Translations under genes and position numbers: made by a program
Part shown: one piece after another, positions 26,108-33,928 of the stretch
How the letters are laid out: each line of letters starts with the position of its first letter
Position numbering within the stretch: position 1 is the stretch's first letter
The notes under the pieces: generated by a model
Databases searched by the model: none
The model's input: the letters and a program-made list of their open reading frames with translations, nothing else
Told to the model about the DNA's origin: nothing
NCBI GenBank assembly: GCA_030247675.1
Contig: JAOTRX010000005.1
Location: forward strand, 338,506-402,505
Length of the DNA stretch: 64,000 nt
Reading direction: 5' to 3'
Origin: Desulforhopalus sp.
Lineage (GTDB): Bacteria > Desulfobacterota > Desulfobulbia > Desulfobulbales > Desulfocapsaceae

Positions 26108-27136
26108 TCAGGTTAATTGAAACATCGTCTTACGTTTATCCAGCAAGTACTTGTATCTCTCGCTTTCCATCTCCGCCTTGTAATCAATCAACATTTCCTT
26201 AAAGGAAAATTTCGGGCTCCATTCCAAATCCCGTTTTGCCTTGCTAATGTCATAGAGAAAGGAATCCATCCCGTTTGACTTTTCGGGACGCTCAATGATC
26301 ACCGGCTGGGTTTTTGCCCCCCAGAACAGCTCGGCTATTGTTTCAGCCTGGGCTCGTAAAGTTAAATAATTTCCAGAAGCTATATTGAACAGACCAGATG
26401 CGGTATGAATGGCAATCGCCTGCAAAAATGCGGAGACCACATCTTTAACATAGACAATGTCGCGCCCAACATCGGGATCCCCCCAAATTTCCAGAGGCTG
26501 GCAGGCCATAGCTTTCTCAATGAATATCTGAAACCCTGTCTTGATAGGCTTCCCGTCTTTAAATATCTCGGTATGAGGGCCATATCCGTAAACCGGCGGA
26601 AGCCTGAAAATTACCCCGGTTAAACCGTACTGTGCCTGGTAGTGCATCACACAATCTTGTGCGGCACTCTCAGATATACTAAACATTGCGTATTCACCCT
26701 GGTATCTGATCCCCCGCCCTTCTTCTTCACGAATCGCTTTGCTCGCTGCCCACAAACCCTGGGTGTTTCTGTGTGAGCTTGCATATATGATTTTACCGAC
26801 CTTATTTTCCTTGCAAAAATCGAGTATGTTCAAGGTCCCGATAACATTTACGGTGATGTAGTCACGCGGGTCGTATTGCTCCTGGCCAACATTGGCCGGC
26901 TGACAAGCGGCCAGGTGAATCACCGCATCATAGCTTGTCTTGGGTAATGCCTCAAAATCGCCTTTATGGGTGATATCGACGTTGATATATTGAACCCCAA
27001 TGTTTTTATAGTGGGTTCGTCCAACATCACTGATGTCCGTTGCCGTGACCTTACAACCTTGGCTCAACAGTTCATCGATAAGATAGGTAGCAATAAAACC
27101 CGATGCTCCGAAAACGAGTACGTGCCTGGCCTTCAT
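26108..27136 (-). CDS. NAD-dependent epimerase/dehydratase family protein with altered catalytic motif
   Basis: The 342-residue protein is an extended SDR. The Rossmann motif is 'VFGASGFIATYLIDELL' (residues 8-24), followed by 'VIHLAACQPANVGQ', 'KIIYASSHRNTQG' and 'FRLPPVYGYGPHTE'. Where the YxxxK catalytic pair is expected the sequence reads 'FSISESAAQ' (about residues 152-160): Tyr is Phe152 and Lys is Glu156. It may thus use a different mechanism or bind a sugar nucleotide without redox chemistry. It is 21 nt after pseF and 9 nt before the acyltransferase. Confidence 0.8.
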   Translation of the reverse strand: MKARHVLVFGASGFIATYLIDELLSQGCKVTATDISDVGRTHYKNIGVQYINVDITHKGDFEALPKTSYDAVIHLAACQPANVGQEQYDPRDYITVNVIGTLNILDFCKENKVGKIIYASSHRNTQGLWAASKAIREEEGRGIRYQGEYAMFSISESAAQDCVMHYQAQYGLTGVIFRLPPVYGYGPHTEIFKDGKPIKTGFQIFIEKAMACQPLEIWGDPDVGRDIVYVKDVVSAFLQAIAIHTASGLFNIASGNYLTLRAQAETIAELFWGAKTQPVIIERPEKSNGMDSFLYDISKAKRDLEWSPKFSFKEMLIDYKAEMESERYKYLLDKRKTMFQLT

Positions 27137-27156
27137 TCTTACGTCCCCAAATGTTT

Positions 27157-27891
27157 TTAAGGATTTCGAACAGATCCTTTATTACCCATATCAACCAAAA
27201 CACCATCAGCCAAAAGGATAGCCGCAAACATTTCAGCACGCACCCAATCATCCTGCGTGTCAATATCCTGCACTCGCCACCGAGGAATCATAATCGGCTT
27301 GGTATATCGATCAAAAAAGCGCCTTTCTTGCGTCCACGCCAAAGCTCTTCCCCAGTAAAATTGACCGGCGTCATGAAGTGCAACGGGTAAGTCTTGTGAA
27401 CGAGTGGCAGCATGTTCGGGGAAAAACATGCGAACTCCTCCCTCGTCGGTCATCTCGAATGAGCGAAAAATAGGTGCGGCAAAATCGGTTGCAGTAAACA
27501 CATAATCCCAGTCTCCGGACTGGAGTTCTGCCCATCCTTTATGCAGATCATCAACCCGCATAAAGGGTGCTGTAGCATAGATACAGCATACGGCAATTAC
27601 GTCCCATCCTTGATCCAGAGCCCATTGAGTCGCATGGGCAACGACGGGTGCTGTTCCAGCAAAATCGTTCGCAAGTTCCTCGGGTCGCATGAAGGGGACT
27701 TCCGCACCCCATTGTCTTGCTATTCCAGCAATCTCAATATCATCGGTGGATACGATAATGTGCTGAAACAAACCGGATGCCTTGGCGGCCTCAATCGACC
27801 AGGCGATCATTGGCTTGCCGCAGAATTCCCTAATATTCTTGCGAGGAATGCGTTTACTTCCCCCTCTCGCTGGAATGATAGCGATATTCAT
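27157..27891 (-). CDS. pseF: Pseudaminic acid cytidylyltransferase PseF
   Basis: PseF activates pseudaminic acid with CTP to CMP-Pse, the donor for Maf. I start at ATG 27891, where the canonical 'MNIAIIPARGGSKRIPRKNI' begins (38 upstream in-frame residues overlap pseC and are discarded). Further marks are 'GKPMIAWSIEAA', 'FQHIIVSTDDIEIAGIA' and 'RWRVQDIDTQDDWVRAEMF'. The 244-residue length is normal. The ATG overlaps the pseC stop by 4 nt. Confidence 0.93.
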   Translation of the reverse strand: MNIAIIPARGGSKRIPRKNIREFCGKPMIAWSIEAAKASGLFQHIIVSTDDIEIAGIARQWGAEVPFMRPEELANDFAGTAPVVAHATQWALDQGWDVIAVCCIYATAPFMRVDDLHKGWAELQSGDWDYVFTATDFAAPIFRSFEMTDEGGVRMFFPEHAATRSQDLPVALHDAGQFYWGRALAWTQERRFFDRYTKPIMIPRWRVQDIDTQDDWVRAEMFAAILLADGVLVDMGNKGSVRNP

Positions 27892-29057
27892 ATGCCCACC
27901 GCCTCGCACAAGATCGCCACCACATGGTCCTGTTGTGTTACCGTCAATCCGGGAAACAAAGGGATAGTCAACGCCTCGCCAAAATAACTTTCCGCCTGCG
28001 GACAATATCCGGCACGAAAGCCCATTTGCTCATAGTGCGGCTGGCGATAGACCGGAATGTAATGCAAATTTACTCGTATATTCCCATCGGTAAGTCTGTT
28101 GTATACTTGCCGTTGCGTCGTGCTGATTTCTTTTAGTCTCAAGCGGATAACGTAGAGATGATAGCCTGAGTAGCTGTCGGCATGTTGCCATGGAGTTGTT
28201 ACCGGCAAAGCATCTAACAGGTGGTCATAGCGTTTGGCGATTTCGTGACGTTTAGCTACAAATTCATCAACTCGCTGCAGTTGGCTTTGCCCCAAGGCCG
28301 CTTGCATGTCCGTCATCCGGTAGTTAAACCCCAGATCAATCTGCTGGTAATTCCAGATTTCATTTGCCGGACGCGGCTGCATATCATCTTCGGAGCTGGT
28401 GATGCCATGACTACGCAACTGACGCATATTCTTGGCCAAGGTTGCGTTATTTGTCACCGCCATTCCTCCTTCGCCGGTGGTGATGATTTTTACCGGATGG
28501 AAACTAAAAATAGTGATGTCACTATAGCGGCAATTGCCTATAGGGTCCCCTTTATATTTGCCGCCGATAGCATGAGAGGCGTCCTCAATTACCTTGAAGC
28601 CATATTTTTGACTTAAGGCGTGTATACCGGCCAAATCGCAGGGTTGACCACATAAATGTACTGGAATCAAAACTTTGGGGAGTTTCCCGATCTTGTCAGC
28701 TTGAACAAGTTTTTTTGTAAGACTTGCGACGCTCATGTTGTAGGTTCGTGGGTCGATATCGACAAAATCGACTGTGGCTCCACAATACAAAGCACAGTTG
28801 GCACTGGCAACAAAAGTGATCGGAGTGGTCCAGACGCTATCGCCCTTGCCTACACCCAGAGCAAGGCACGCAATGTGTAATGCGCTGGTAGCGCTGTTGA
28901 CGGCAACCGCAAATTGAGCATCGCAGAAATCCGCAACTGCTTTTTCAAAAGCCGGTACAGCAGGCCCCTGCGTTAAATAGTCAGAATACAGTACATCAAC
29001 GACAGCCTGAATATCGTTTTCGGAAATATCCTGTCTACCATAAGGTATGAAATTCAT
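27888..29057 (-). CDS. pseC: UDP-4-amino-4,6-dideoxy-N-acetyl-beta-L-altrosamine transaminase PseC
   Basis: PseC is the PLP-dependent (DegT/DnrJ/EryC1) aminotransferase of pseudaminic acid synthesis. The 389-residue protein has 'IPYGRQDISENDIQAVVDVL', 'AVNSATSALHIACLALG', 'VIEDASHAIGGKYKG' and the PLP lysine in 'FSFHPVKIITTGEGG'. The opening 'IPYGRQDI' is characteristic of PseC. It lies 8 nt after pseB and overlaps pseF by 4 nt. Confidence 0.94.
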   Translation of the reverse strand: MNFIPYGRQDISENDIQAVVDVLYSDYLTQGPAVPAFEKAVADFCDAQFAVAVNSATSALHIACLALGVGKGDSVWTTPITFVASANCALYCGATVDFVDIDPRTYNMSVASLTKKLVQADKIGKLPKVLIPVHLCGQPCDLAGIHALSQKYGFKVIEDASHAIGGKYKGDPIGNCRYSDITIFSFHPVKIITTGEGGMAVTNNATLAKNMRQLRSHGITSSEDDMQPRPANEIWNYQQIDLGFNYRMTDMQAALGQSQLQRVDEFVAKRHEIAKRYDHLLDALPVTTPWQHADSYSGYHLYVIRLRLKEISTTQRQVYNRLTDGNIRVNLHYIPVYRQPHYEQMGFRAGYCPQAESYFGEALTIPLFPGLTVTQQDHVVAILCEAVGI

Positions 29058-29065
29058 CTTATTGC

Positions 29066-30076
29066 CTATATTTCATGACCAGGATCGACTTGCTCTTTAA
29101 TAAGCCTGTACAACTGTTCAACGGTCAAAAATTCTTCATTACTGCCACTATTGTAGGCAAATCCTTCATTGACAAGCTTCGCCCCCATCTTTTCACAATA
29201 CTCGTCAATTGTATATTGCGCCCCTAAGGGTAGAATCGCATAATATTTCCCAAGATCAACAGTATTGAAACTATCACTTGCGGTAATCATTTCTTCATGA
29301 ATTTTTTCACCCGGTCTAACACCTATAACTGGGTGGCTGCACTCAGGCCCAATGGCTTGGACCAAGTCAGTGATCCTGTACGATGGAATTTTAGGGACAA
29401 GAATTTCTCCACCCAAAGAATTTTCAATCGTCCACAAAACCATTTCTACACCGTCTGCCAAACTGATATTAAACCTTGTCATTTTGGGATCCGTTATTGG
29501 CAACACTCCACTTGAACGTCTTTCTAAAAAGAATGGGATAACCGAACCCCGGCTACCCAGGACATTTCCATAACGAACGACACTGAAACGAATCTCCCTC
29601 TTTCCTTTTATGTTATTTGCCGCAACGAAGAGCTTGTCTGAACACAATTTTGTCGCACCGTAGAGATTTATCGGAGCGGCTGCCTTGTCTGTTGATAATG
29701 CCACAACGCACTTCACATCTGTATCTAAGCATGCCTCAATGAGATTTTGTGCACCAAGTATGTTTGTTTTTATGCACTCAAAAGGATTGTACTCAGCAGT
29801 GGGGACCTGTTTGAGTGCCGCTGCATGAACTACAATGTCGATTCCCTCAAGAGCACGATACAACCTTGATTTATCACGAACATCGCCAATAAAAAAACGA
29901 AGACAGTCGCTTTTTGCTTGGGTATAAATTTGCTGCATTTCAAACTGTTTAAGCTCGTCCCGAGAAAAAATTACCAAGCGTTTTACTTTCGGATATCTTC
30001 TCAAGATGTTTTCGACAAAGGCTTTACCAAAAGAGCCAGTTCCACCGGTTATGAGAATAGACTTGTTTGAAAGCAT
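29066..30076 (-). CDS. pseB: UDP-N-acetylglucosamine 4,6-dehydratase (inverting) PseB
   Basis: PseB is the first enzyme of the pathway. From ATG 30076 (a 16-residue upstream in-frame extension is not used) the 336-residue protein has 'ILITGGTGSFGKAFVENILR', 'VIFSRDELKQFEMQQ', 'GVVHAAALKQVPTAEYNP'-type and 'YGATKLCSDKLFVAAN' (YxxxK). These are the FlaA1/PseB family signatures. It is the first gene of the minus-strand operon, about 130 nt after a good sigma-70 promoter (30211-30240). Confidence 0.94.
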   Translation of the reverse strand: MLSNKSILITGGTGSFGKAFVENILRRYPKVKRLVIFSRDELKQFEMQQIYTQAKSDCLRFFIGDVRDKSRLYRALEGIDIVVHAAALKQVPTAEYNPFECIKTNILGAQNLIEACLDTDVKCVVALSTDKAAAPINLYGATKLCSDKLFVAANNIKGKREIRFSVVRYGNVLGSRGSVIPFFLERRSSGVLPITDPKMTRFNISLADGVEMVLWTIENSLGGEILVPKIPSYRITDLVQAIGPECSHPVIGVRPGEKIHEEMITASDSFNTVDLGKYYAILPLGAQYTIDEYCEKMGAKLVNEGFAYNSGSNEEFLTVEQLYRLIKEQVDPGHEI

Positions 30077-30506
30077 TGCACTTAGCCCCTTTATTGTGGT
30101 TTTTATAAAAATTTTAGATCGCAATTAAATACAACCCAGAGCTAGACCAACTTTCGCAATAGGCCAATAATTATTGGAATCAACTTTAACAGCTTGAAGT
30201 GATACTAAAAATCATATGCTATTCACATCTGGCGTGTCAATTCTTCTGGAAACAATTTAGTCTTTAAAAGAACAAAACCCCGCAAATCACGATAAATATT
30301 ATATCCTTCTATTTCCCCCTCCTTTCTTCAAATCATCCTCAGCTGCTTCCTGCATTTCCTTCTTTGTGATCAGAGCGTAAGGTTCACAATTCTCTTGTTA
30401 CACAGTTGCTTAGGAATAATTTTGATGCTACTATAAAAACCTGATAAGATTTAAACATTGGCCCTTTCCAGCATTTTCTTCCCACAGAACAACACAAAAC
30501 TGCCAT
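30077..30506. other. Divergent intergenic region between pseB and the first PilZ gene
   Basis: This 430-nt gap separates divergent operons. It holds the pse promoter at 30211-30240 (minus). I see no coding frame worth reporting and no clear promoter for the plus-strand PilZ genes. A short T/C-rich stretch lies near 30310-30330. Confidence 0.6.
30211..30240 (-). promoter_or_regulatory. Sigma-70 promoter of the pse operon
   Basis: On the minus strand, a perfect TTGACA (30240-30235), an 18-nt spacer and TATGAT (30216-30211) precede pseB by about 130 nt. This is a housekeeping-type promoter, so sugar synthesis may not be under flagellar sigma-28 control. Confidence 0.7.
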
Positions 30507-31190
30507 ATGATCGCCGACCTTGAAACCCTGCAAGCCATCCCCAACGGCAAACCGGTACGAATTTTCATCCCGCTCGTCAACCGGCAGGAAAGGTTGAGGG
30601 CTCAGTGTGTCTGCCAGGATATTCATCCACCGAAATTTTCCCTGGTTTTCAAGCCGGGCGTGTTACCACTGGAAGAAATTGACCACATACAACCGTGTAT
30701 CGTGAGTATTGACATGGGGGGGCCAACTCTATCCATAGAAGCAATGATCCAAGAAGTTGTTAATCGGCAAACCCTGCAGATGATCCAGCGAAAAACCATA
30801 AGTCATGAACAGATGAGGGATTTTTTCCGGATTGATGCAGTCACCAGGGTTATCACCAGTTCTTTTCGTACACAGTTCACCAATCAAAACAGTGAGCCGT
30901 GGTCAATCCAGGGAGAGACAGTGGATATCAGCGGCAGTGGCATCCTGGCAATTTTCCCGACCCCGCCACCAGATGACACACACGTAAAGCTGCAGATAAC
31001 CATTCCTTCTACCGAGCCAGAAACAGTCGCCGCTATCGCCCATCAAGTGCGCGTCCAGAAGCTGAAGGATGGCAGATTTGAAGTAGCCTATCACTTTGAC
31101 GACATCGACATAGAAGACCGCGACAAGATTATTGGCTGTTGCCTCGTGCTGCAGAGAAAGTTGCTTCGTCTGAAGATCAATGTCGCGTAA
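30507..31190 (+). CDS. PilZ-domain protein (c-di-GMP receptor candidate), copy A
   Basis: The 227-residue protein has an N-terminal YcgR-like domain (about 1-95) and a C-terminal PilZ domain. The two c-di-GMP signatures are both present: RxxxR as R104-DFF-R108, and DxSxxG as D140-I-S142-GS-G145. Such proteins adjust flagellar rotation or biofilm behaviour in response to c-di-GMP. It is 42 nt before a paralogue with identical motif spacing. Placement in a flagellar region suggests a motility brake, by inference. Confidence 0.85.
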   Translation: MIADLETLQAIPNGKPVRIFIPLVNRQERLRAQCVCQDIHPPKFSLVFKPGVLPLEEIDHIQPCIVSIDMGGPTLSIEAMIQEVVNRQTLQMIQRKTISHEQMRDFFRIDAVTRVITSSFRTQFTNQNSEPWSIQGETVDISGSGILAIFPTPPPDDTHVKLQITIPSTEPETVAAIAHQVRVQKLKDGRFEVAYHFDDIDIEDRDKIIGCCLVLQRKLLRLKINVA

Positions 31191-31231
31191 AATCATCCCA
31201 ATAATCCTTGCCGCATTGATGAGATACCACC

Positions 31232-31912
31232 ATGCCTGAACAGGACATTCAAAGCATCATACAATCAATACCTGACGGTCAATCTGCCACCATTGTCTTA
31301 ACCGACAAGACCGGCGAAAAGAAACATCTTCAGGGAGCATTTAAAGGAGCGAAGCCACCATTCTTCTTCTTCCTTTTTCCTCCGGAAGTATTGCCGGCCA
31401 ACCTGGACACAGTAAGTAAATGCCCCTTTGCCAGCCGGGACCTCAGCGACAAGGATGTCGCCTTCGTTGCCGAGATAGTATCCCAGCCAAATGACCAGAC
31501 ACTGGAATTGATGGCAAGAAACACTGTGCAAGCGGCTGATCTTCGCCAATTTTTCCGGGTGACCCTGCGCACCCGGATCATTGTTCGCTTTTTCCCAGAT
31601 GAAAACACTGAGGACCAGCGCAGCTGGGAAATGGCAGGTGAAACTGTCGATATTTCGCAATCTGGGGTCTTAGCTATTTTTCCAGACGAGTGCAGCAATT
31701 CCAGTTCACTCGACCTTGAAATATCCCTTGTTAACCCGGTTAAGAGAGTATTCTGCACCAGCCACGTCATCCGCTCGAAACGGTTAAAAAAAGATCGCTG
31801 GCTCATTTCCTTTCACTTTGACGAGATATCATCGACAGACCGAGATGCTATCGCTAAAAATTGTTTTGCCGAACAGCGGCGCCAGCTTCGGGATAAAGGC
31901 CAGACTTTTTAA
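31232..31912 (+). CDS. PilZ-domain protein (c-di-GMP receptor candidate), copy B
   Basis: This 226-residue protein is collinear with the preceding PilZ protein: RxxxR is R105-QFF-R109 and DxSxxG is D140-I-S142-QS-G145. The sequences have diverged strongly elsewhere but keep 'GETVDIS-SG-LAIF' and the same length, so this is an old tandem duplication. Both copies keep the ligand-binding residues, so both may bind c-di-GMP, perhaps with different partners or affinities. Confidence 0.85.
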   Translation: MPEQDIQSIIQSIPDGQSATIVLTDKTGEKKHLQGAFKGAKPPFFFFLFPPEVLPANLDTVSKCPFASRDLSDKDVAFVAEIVSQPNDQTLELMARNTVQAADLRQFFRVTLRTRIIVRFFPDENTEDQRSWEMAGETVDISQSGVLAIFPDECSNSSSLDLEISLVNPVKRVFCTSHVIRSKRLKKDRWLISFHFDEISSTDRDAIAKNCFAEQRRQLRDKGQTF

Positions 31913-31956
31913 ATGGATACACCTAACCTTTTGGCATCCTTTGCCGATACAGCAGA

Positions 31957-33000
31957 ATGGATACCATCAACCCCCTTTCATCCATATTGCCAGTCGGTTC
32001 TGCCACTTCTCAAGGCCGAGGGCGAAGTCACGGCCAGCAATTTCCAGCAACTGGGCAAATTCTCAAGGCTGTGGTTCTTGAAACAAACGGCAATGATCGC
32101 TTTGTCCTCGACATTGGCGGTAACCGCCTCTCGGCCAGTTCTCAAGCTGCGCTCTCTCCCGGCCAAATCCTCCAACTGCAGGTAACCAGAACCCAGCCAC
32201 AGATTGAACTGAAAATCGTTAACGACACACTCAGCCGCTTTGTTGGTCGATCACTTACTCTTCTCAATAAAAATATTGATCTCACAGCACTTTTTGCAGC
32301 AATGGATAAGCATATCCCACCAATGCTGCAACAACTTACTCCTACAAGCCGCAATGTCCTTGAAGGCTTTTTCGCTCTGCAACAAACACCTTTTGGTGAT
32401 AAAAACGATGGGGTGGTCCTCAAACAACTCACCGACAGGTTGGGATTAAACCTAGAACGCCTCTTGGCAGCCGGGGACAAGGTCGGTGCCATGCACACTC
32501 TCAAAGCCGCTCTCTTAGAAATCGCGCACCATTTCTCTGCCGCGGAACACCTCGCAGAGACCACTCAAAAAATCCTTACCACCCTGGAACTTTTTCAAAT
32601 TGCGCAACTTCATACCAATAGTCCAAGCCAGCAAATTTTTCCTTTGCCTTTGCCCTTTGTCGAACAAGGGTATCTTGTCGTTGAGGAGCAGGGAAAAGAT
32701 ATCGAAGGAAAGCGACAAAAAGAGGAGGAAAGCCGGTTTTCACTCCACTTGACGATGGCCGACATCGGCAATCTGCGCATCGATTTTCTTCAAAATCCCG
32801 CTGGATTATATATCAGATTCCACGCAGACTCCCAGGAAACTGCCGATTTTATAGCGGCCCACAGCGATTCATTAGAAGCTGCCATAACCGGAATTCCAGT
32901 GATCAGCCTGGCCTTTTCAAGCGGAGCCTTAGATCCTATTAATGAACTCATCCGTCACCTGCTGCCGGATGGGAACTCAATGCTCGACACTAAGGTTTAA
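31957..33000 (+). CDS. FliK-like flagellar hook-length control domain protein
   Basis: The 347-residue protein starts 44 nt after the second PilZ gene. The N-terminal half has 'GQILKAVVLETNGNDRFVLD', then 'IGGNRLSASSQAALSPGQIL', a pattern seen in FliK-related proteins of deltaproteobacteria. The C-terminal half carries 'RFSLHLTMADIGNLRIDF', reminiscent of the FliK C-terminal domain (T3S4). It lies 2 nt before the FlhB-C homologue; FliK interacts with FlhB-C to switch substrate specificity, so the pairing makes functional sense. The assignment as a FliK paralogue is an inference, and the ribosome-binding site is weak. Confidence 0.7.
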   Translation: MDTINPLSSILPVGSATSQGRGRSHGQQFPATGQILKAVVLETNGNDRFVLDIGGNRLSASSQAALSPGQILQLQVTRTQPQIELKIVNDTLSRFVGRSLTLLNKNIDLTALFAAMDKHIPPMLQQLTPTSRNVLEGFFALQQTPFGDKNDGVVLKQLTDRLGLNLERLLAAGDKVGAMHTLKAALLEIAHHFSAAEHLAETTQKILTTLELFQIAQLHTNSPSQQIFPLPLPFVEQGYLVVEEQGKDIEGKRQKEEESRFSLHLTMADIGNLRIDFLQNPAGLYIRFHADSQETADFIAAHSDSLEAAITGIPVISLAFSSGALDPINELIRHLLPDGNSMLDTKV

Positions 33001-33002
33001 AA

Positions 33003-33293
33003 ATGGCAGAGCAAAAAGTCATCAATAAGGCCGTCGCCATAATATATGATGAAAAGGAGGGTGCTGCACCCAGGGTCGCAGCCAGCGGCAAAGGTGTAGT
33101 TGCGGAAAAAATTATCGCCACGGCGAGGGAGGCCGGTGTACATATCAAGGAGGATGCCAACCTTGTTGAGATACTCGCTAAGATTCCAATTGGCAACGAG
33201 ATACCGGTGGAACTTTACCAGACCGTAGCAGAGGTGCTTGCTTTCGTTTATCAGGTCAACAACAAATTTAAAGAAAAATTGGGTAAGCGTTAG
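33003..33293 (+). CDS. FlhB C-terminal homologue (FlhX, type III export switch-like)
   Basis: The 96-residue protein corresponds to the cytoplasmic autocleaved domain of FlhB only: 'NKAVAIIYDEKEGAAPRVAA', 'GVVAEKIIATAREAGVHIKE', and 'LVEILAKIPIGNEIPVELYQ' followed by 'TVAEVLAFVYQV'. The NPTH autocleavage motif is replaced by the protein's own N-terminus, as in stand-alone FlhX proteins. It starts 2 nt after the FliK-like gene. It probably modulates export switching; exact function is unknown. Confidence 0.88.
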   Translation: MAEQKVINKAVAIIYDEKEGAAPRVAASGKGVVAEKIIATAREAGVHIKEDANLVEILAKIPIGNEIPVELYQTVAEVLAFVYQVNNKFKEKLGKR

Positions 33294-33326
33294 CCCTAAC
33301 CATCTTCTTCAATAAATCAAAAAAAT

Positions 33327-33357
33327 AGGGGTGCAGCATGACTCATGCTGCACCCCT
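33327..33357 (-). terminator. Intrinsic terminator of the tRNA unit (probably bidirectional)
   Basis: GGGGTGCAGCATG (33328-33340), loop ACT and CATGCTGCACCCC (33344-33356) form a perfect 13-bp stem, extended by an A-T pair. On the minus strand it is followed by ATTTTTTT, so it ends the tRNA transcripts. It lies 34 nt after the plus-strand FlhB-like gene and may also stop that transcript. Confidence 0.85.
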
Positions 33358-33375
33358 CACATCATTCCAACTAAT

Positions 33376-33452
<77 letters not shown>

Positions 33453-33464
33453 AATTTCGTTTCA

Positions 33465-33540
33465 TGGTGGGCGACACAGGGTTTGAACCTGTGACCCTCG
33501 GCTTGTAAGGCCGATGCTCTCCCAGCTGAGCTAGTCGCCC
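33465..33540 (-). tRNA. tRNA-Val(UAC), copy 1
   Basis: The minus strand gives GGGCGACTAGCTCAGCTGGG at the 5' end, anticodon TAC in CCTTACAAG, GGTTCAAACC in the T arm and encoded CCA. Length is 76 nt. It is 12 nt upstream (in transcription order) of tRNA-Asp copy 1. Confidence 0.97.
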
Positions 33541-33598
33541 TCTCTGACAGCTTGAGCTTTGTCAATCTATCGCTCGGTGTCTTTTCTACAATCTATCA

Positions 33599-33632
33599 CA
33601 AAAAAAGGAACCGTACTTCTATCGGTTCCTTT
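33599..33632 (-). terminator. Intrinsic terminator between the two tRNA pairs
   Basis: AAAGGAACCG (33604-33613), a 9-nt loop and CGGTTCCTTT (33623-33632) form a 10-bp stem. On the minus strand it is followed by a T-run. It lies between tRNA pair 2 and pair 1, so each pair may be a separate transcript or pair 1 may depend on read-through. Confidence 0.75.
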
Positions 33633-33642
33633 GATATGCTAA

Positions 33643-33719
<77 letters not shown>

Positions 33720-33731
33720 AATTTCGTTTCA

Positions 33732-33807
33732 TGGTGGGCGACACAGGGTTTGAACCTGTGACCCTCGGCTTGTAAGGCCGATGCTCTCCCAGCTGAGCTA
33801 GTCGCCC
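33732..33807 (-). tRNA. tRNA-Val(UAC), copy 2
   Basis: This copy is identical to the tRNA-Val at 33465-33540. It is the first tRNA after the promoter at 33832-33860. Confidence 0.97.
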
Positions 33808-33831
33808 CCTCTCATCAAAACGGTGAAGGAC

Positions 33832-33860
33832 TATTTACCAACTTCACCCTGCCCCGTCAA
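33832..33860 (-). promoter_or_regulatory. Promoter of the tRNA-Val/tRNA-Asp unit
   Basis: On the minus strand TTGACG (33860-33855), a 17-nt spacer and TAAATA (33837-33832) lie 25 nt before tRNA-Val copy 2. A GC-rich run follows the -35, and the spacing is ideal for sigma-70. Confidence 0.65.
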
Positions 33861-33928
33861 GGAAAAACATTAACACAGGTAAATATCTGACAACATTCTG
33901 TTTTCATTCACAACAGCAGAAGACTTTC

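Noticed and set aside
31913..32185. 90-codon frame starting right after the second PilZ gene
   Set aside because: It overlaps the FliK-like gene in another frame, and the FliK-like frame carries the recognisable domain pattern.
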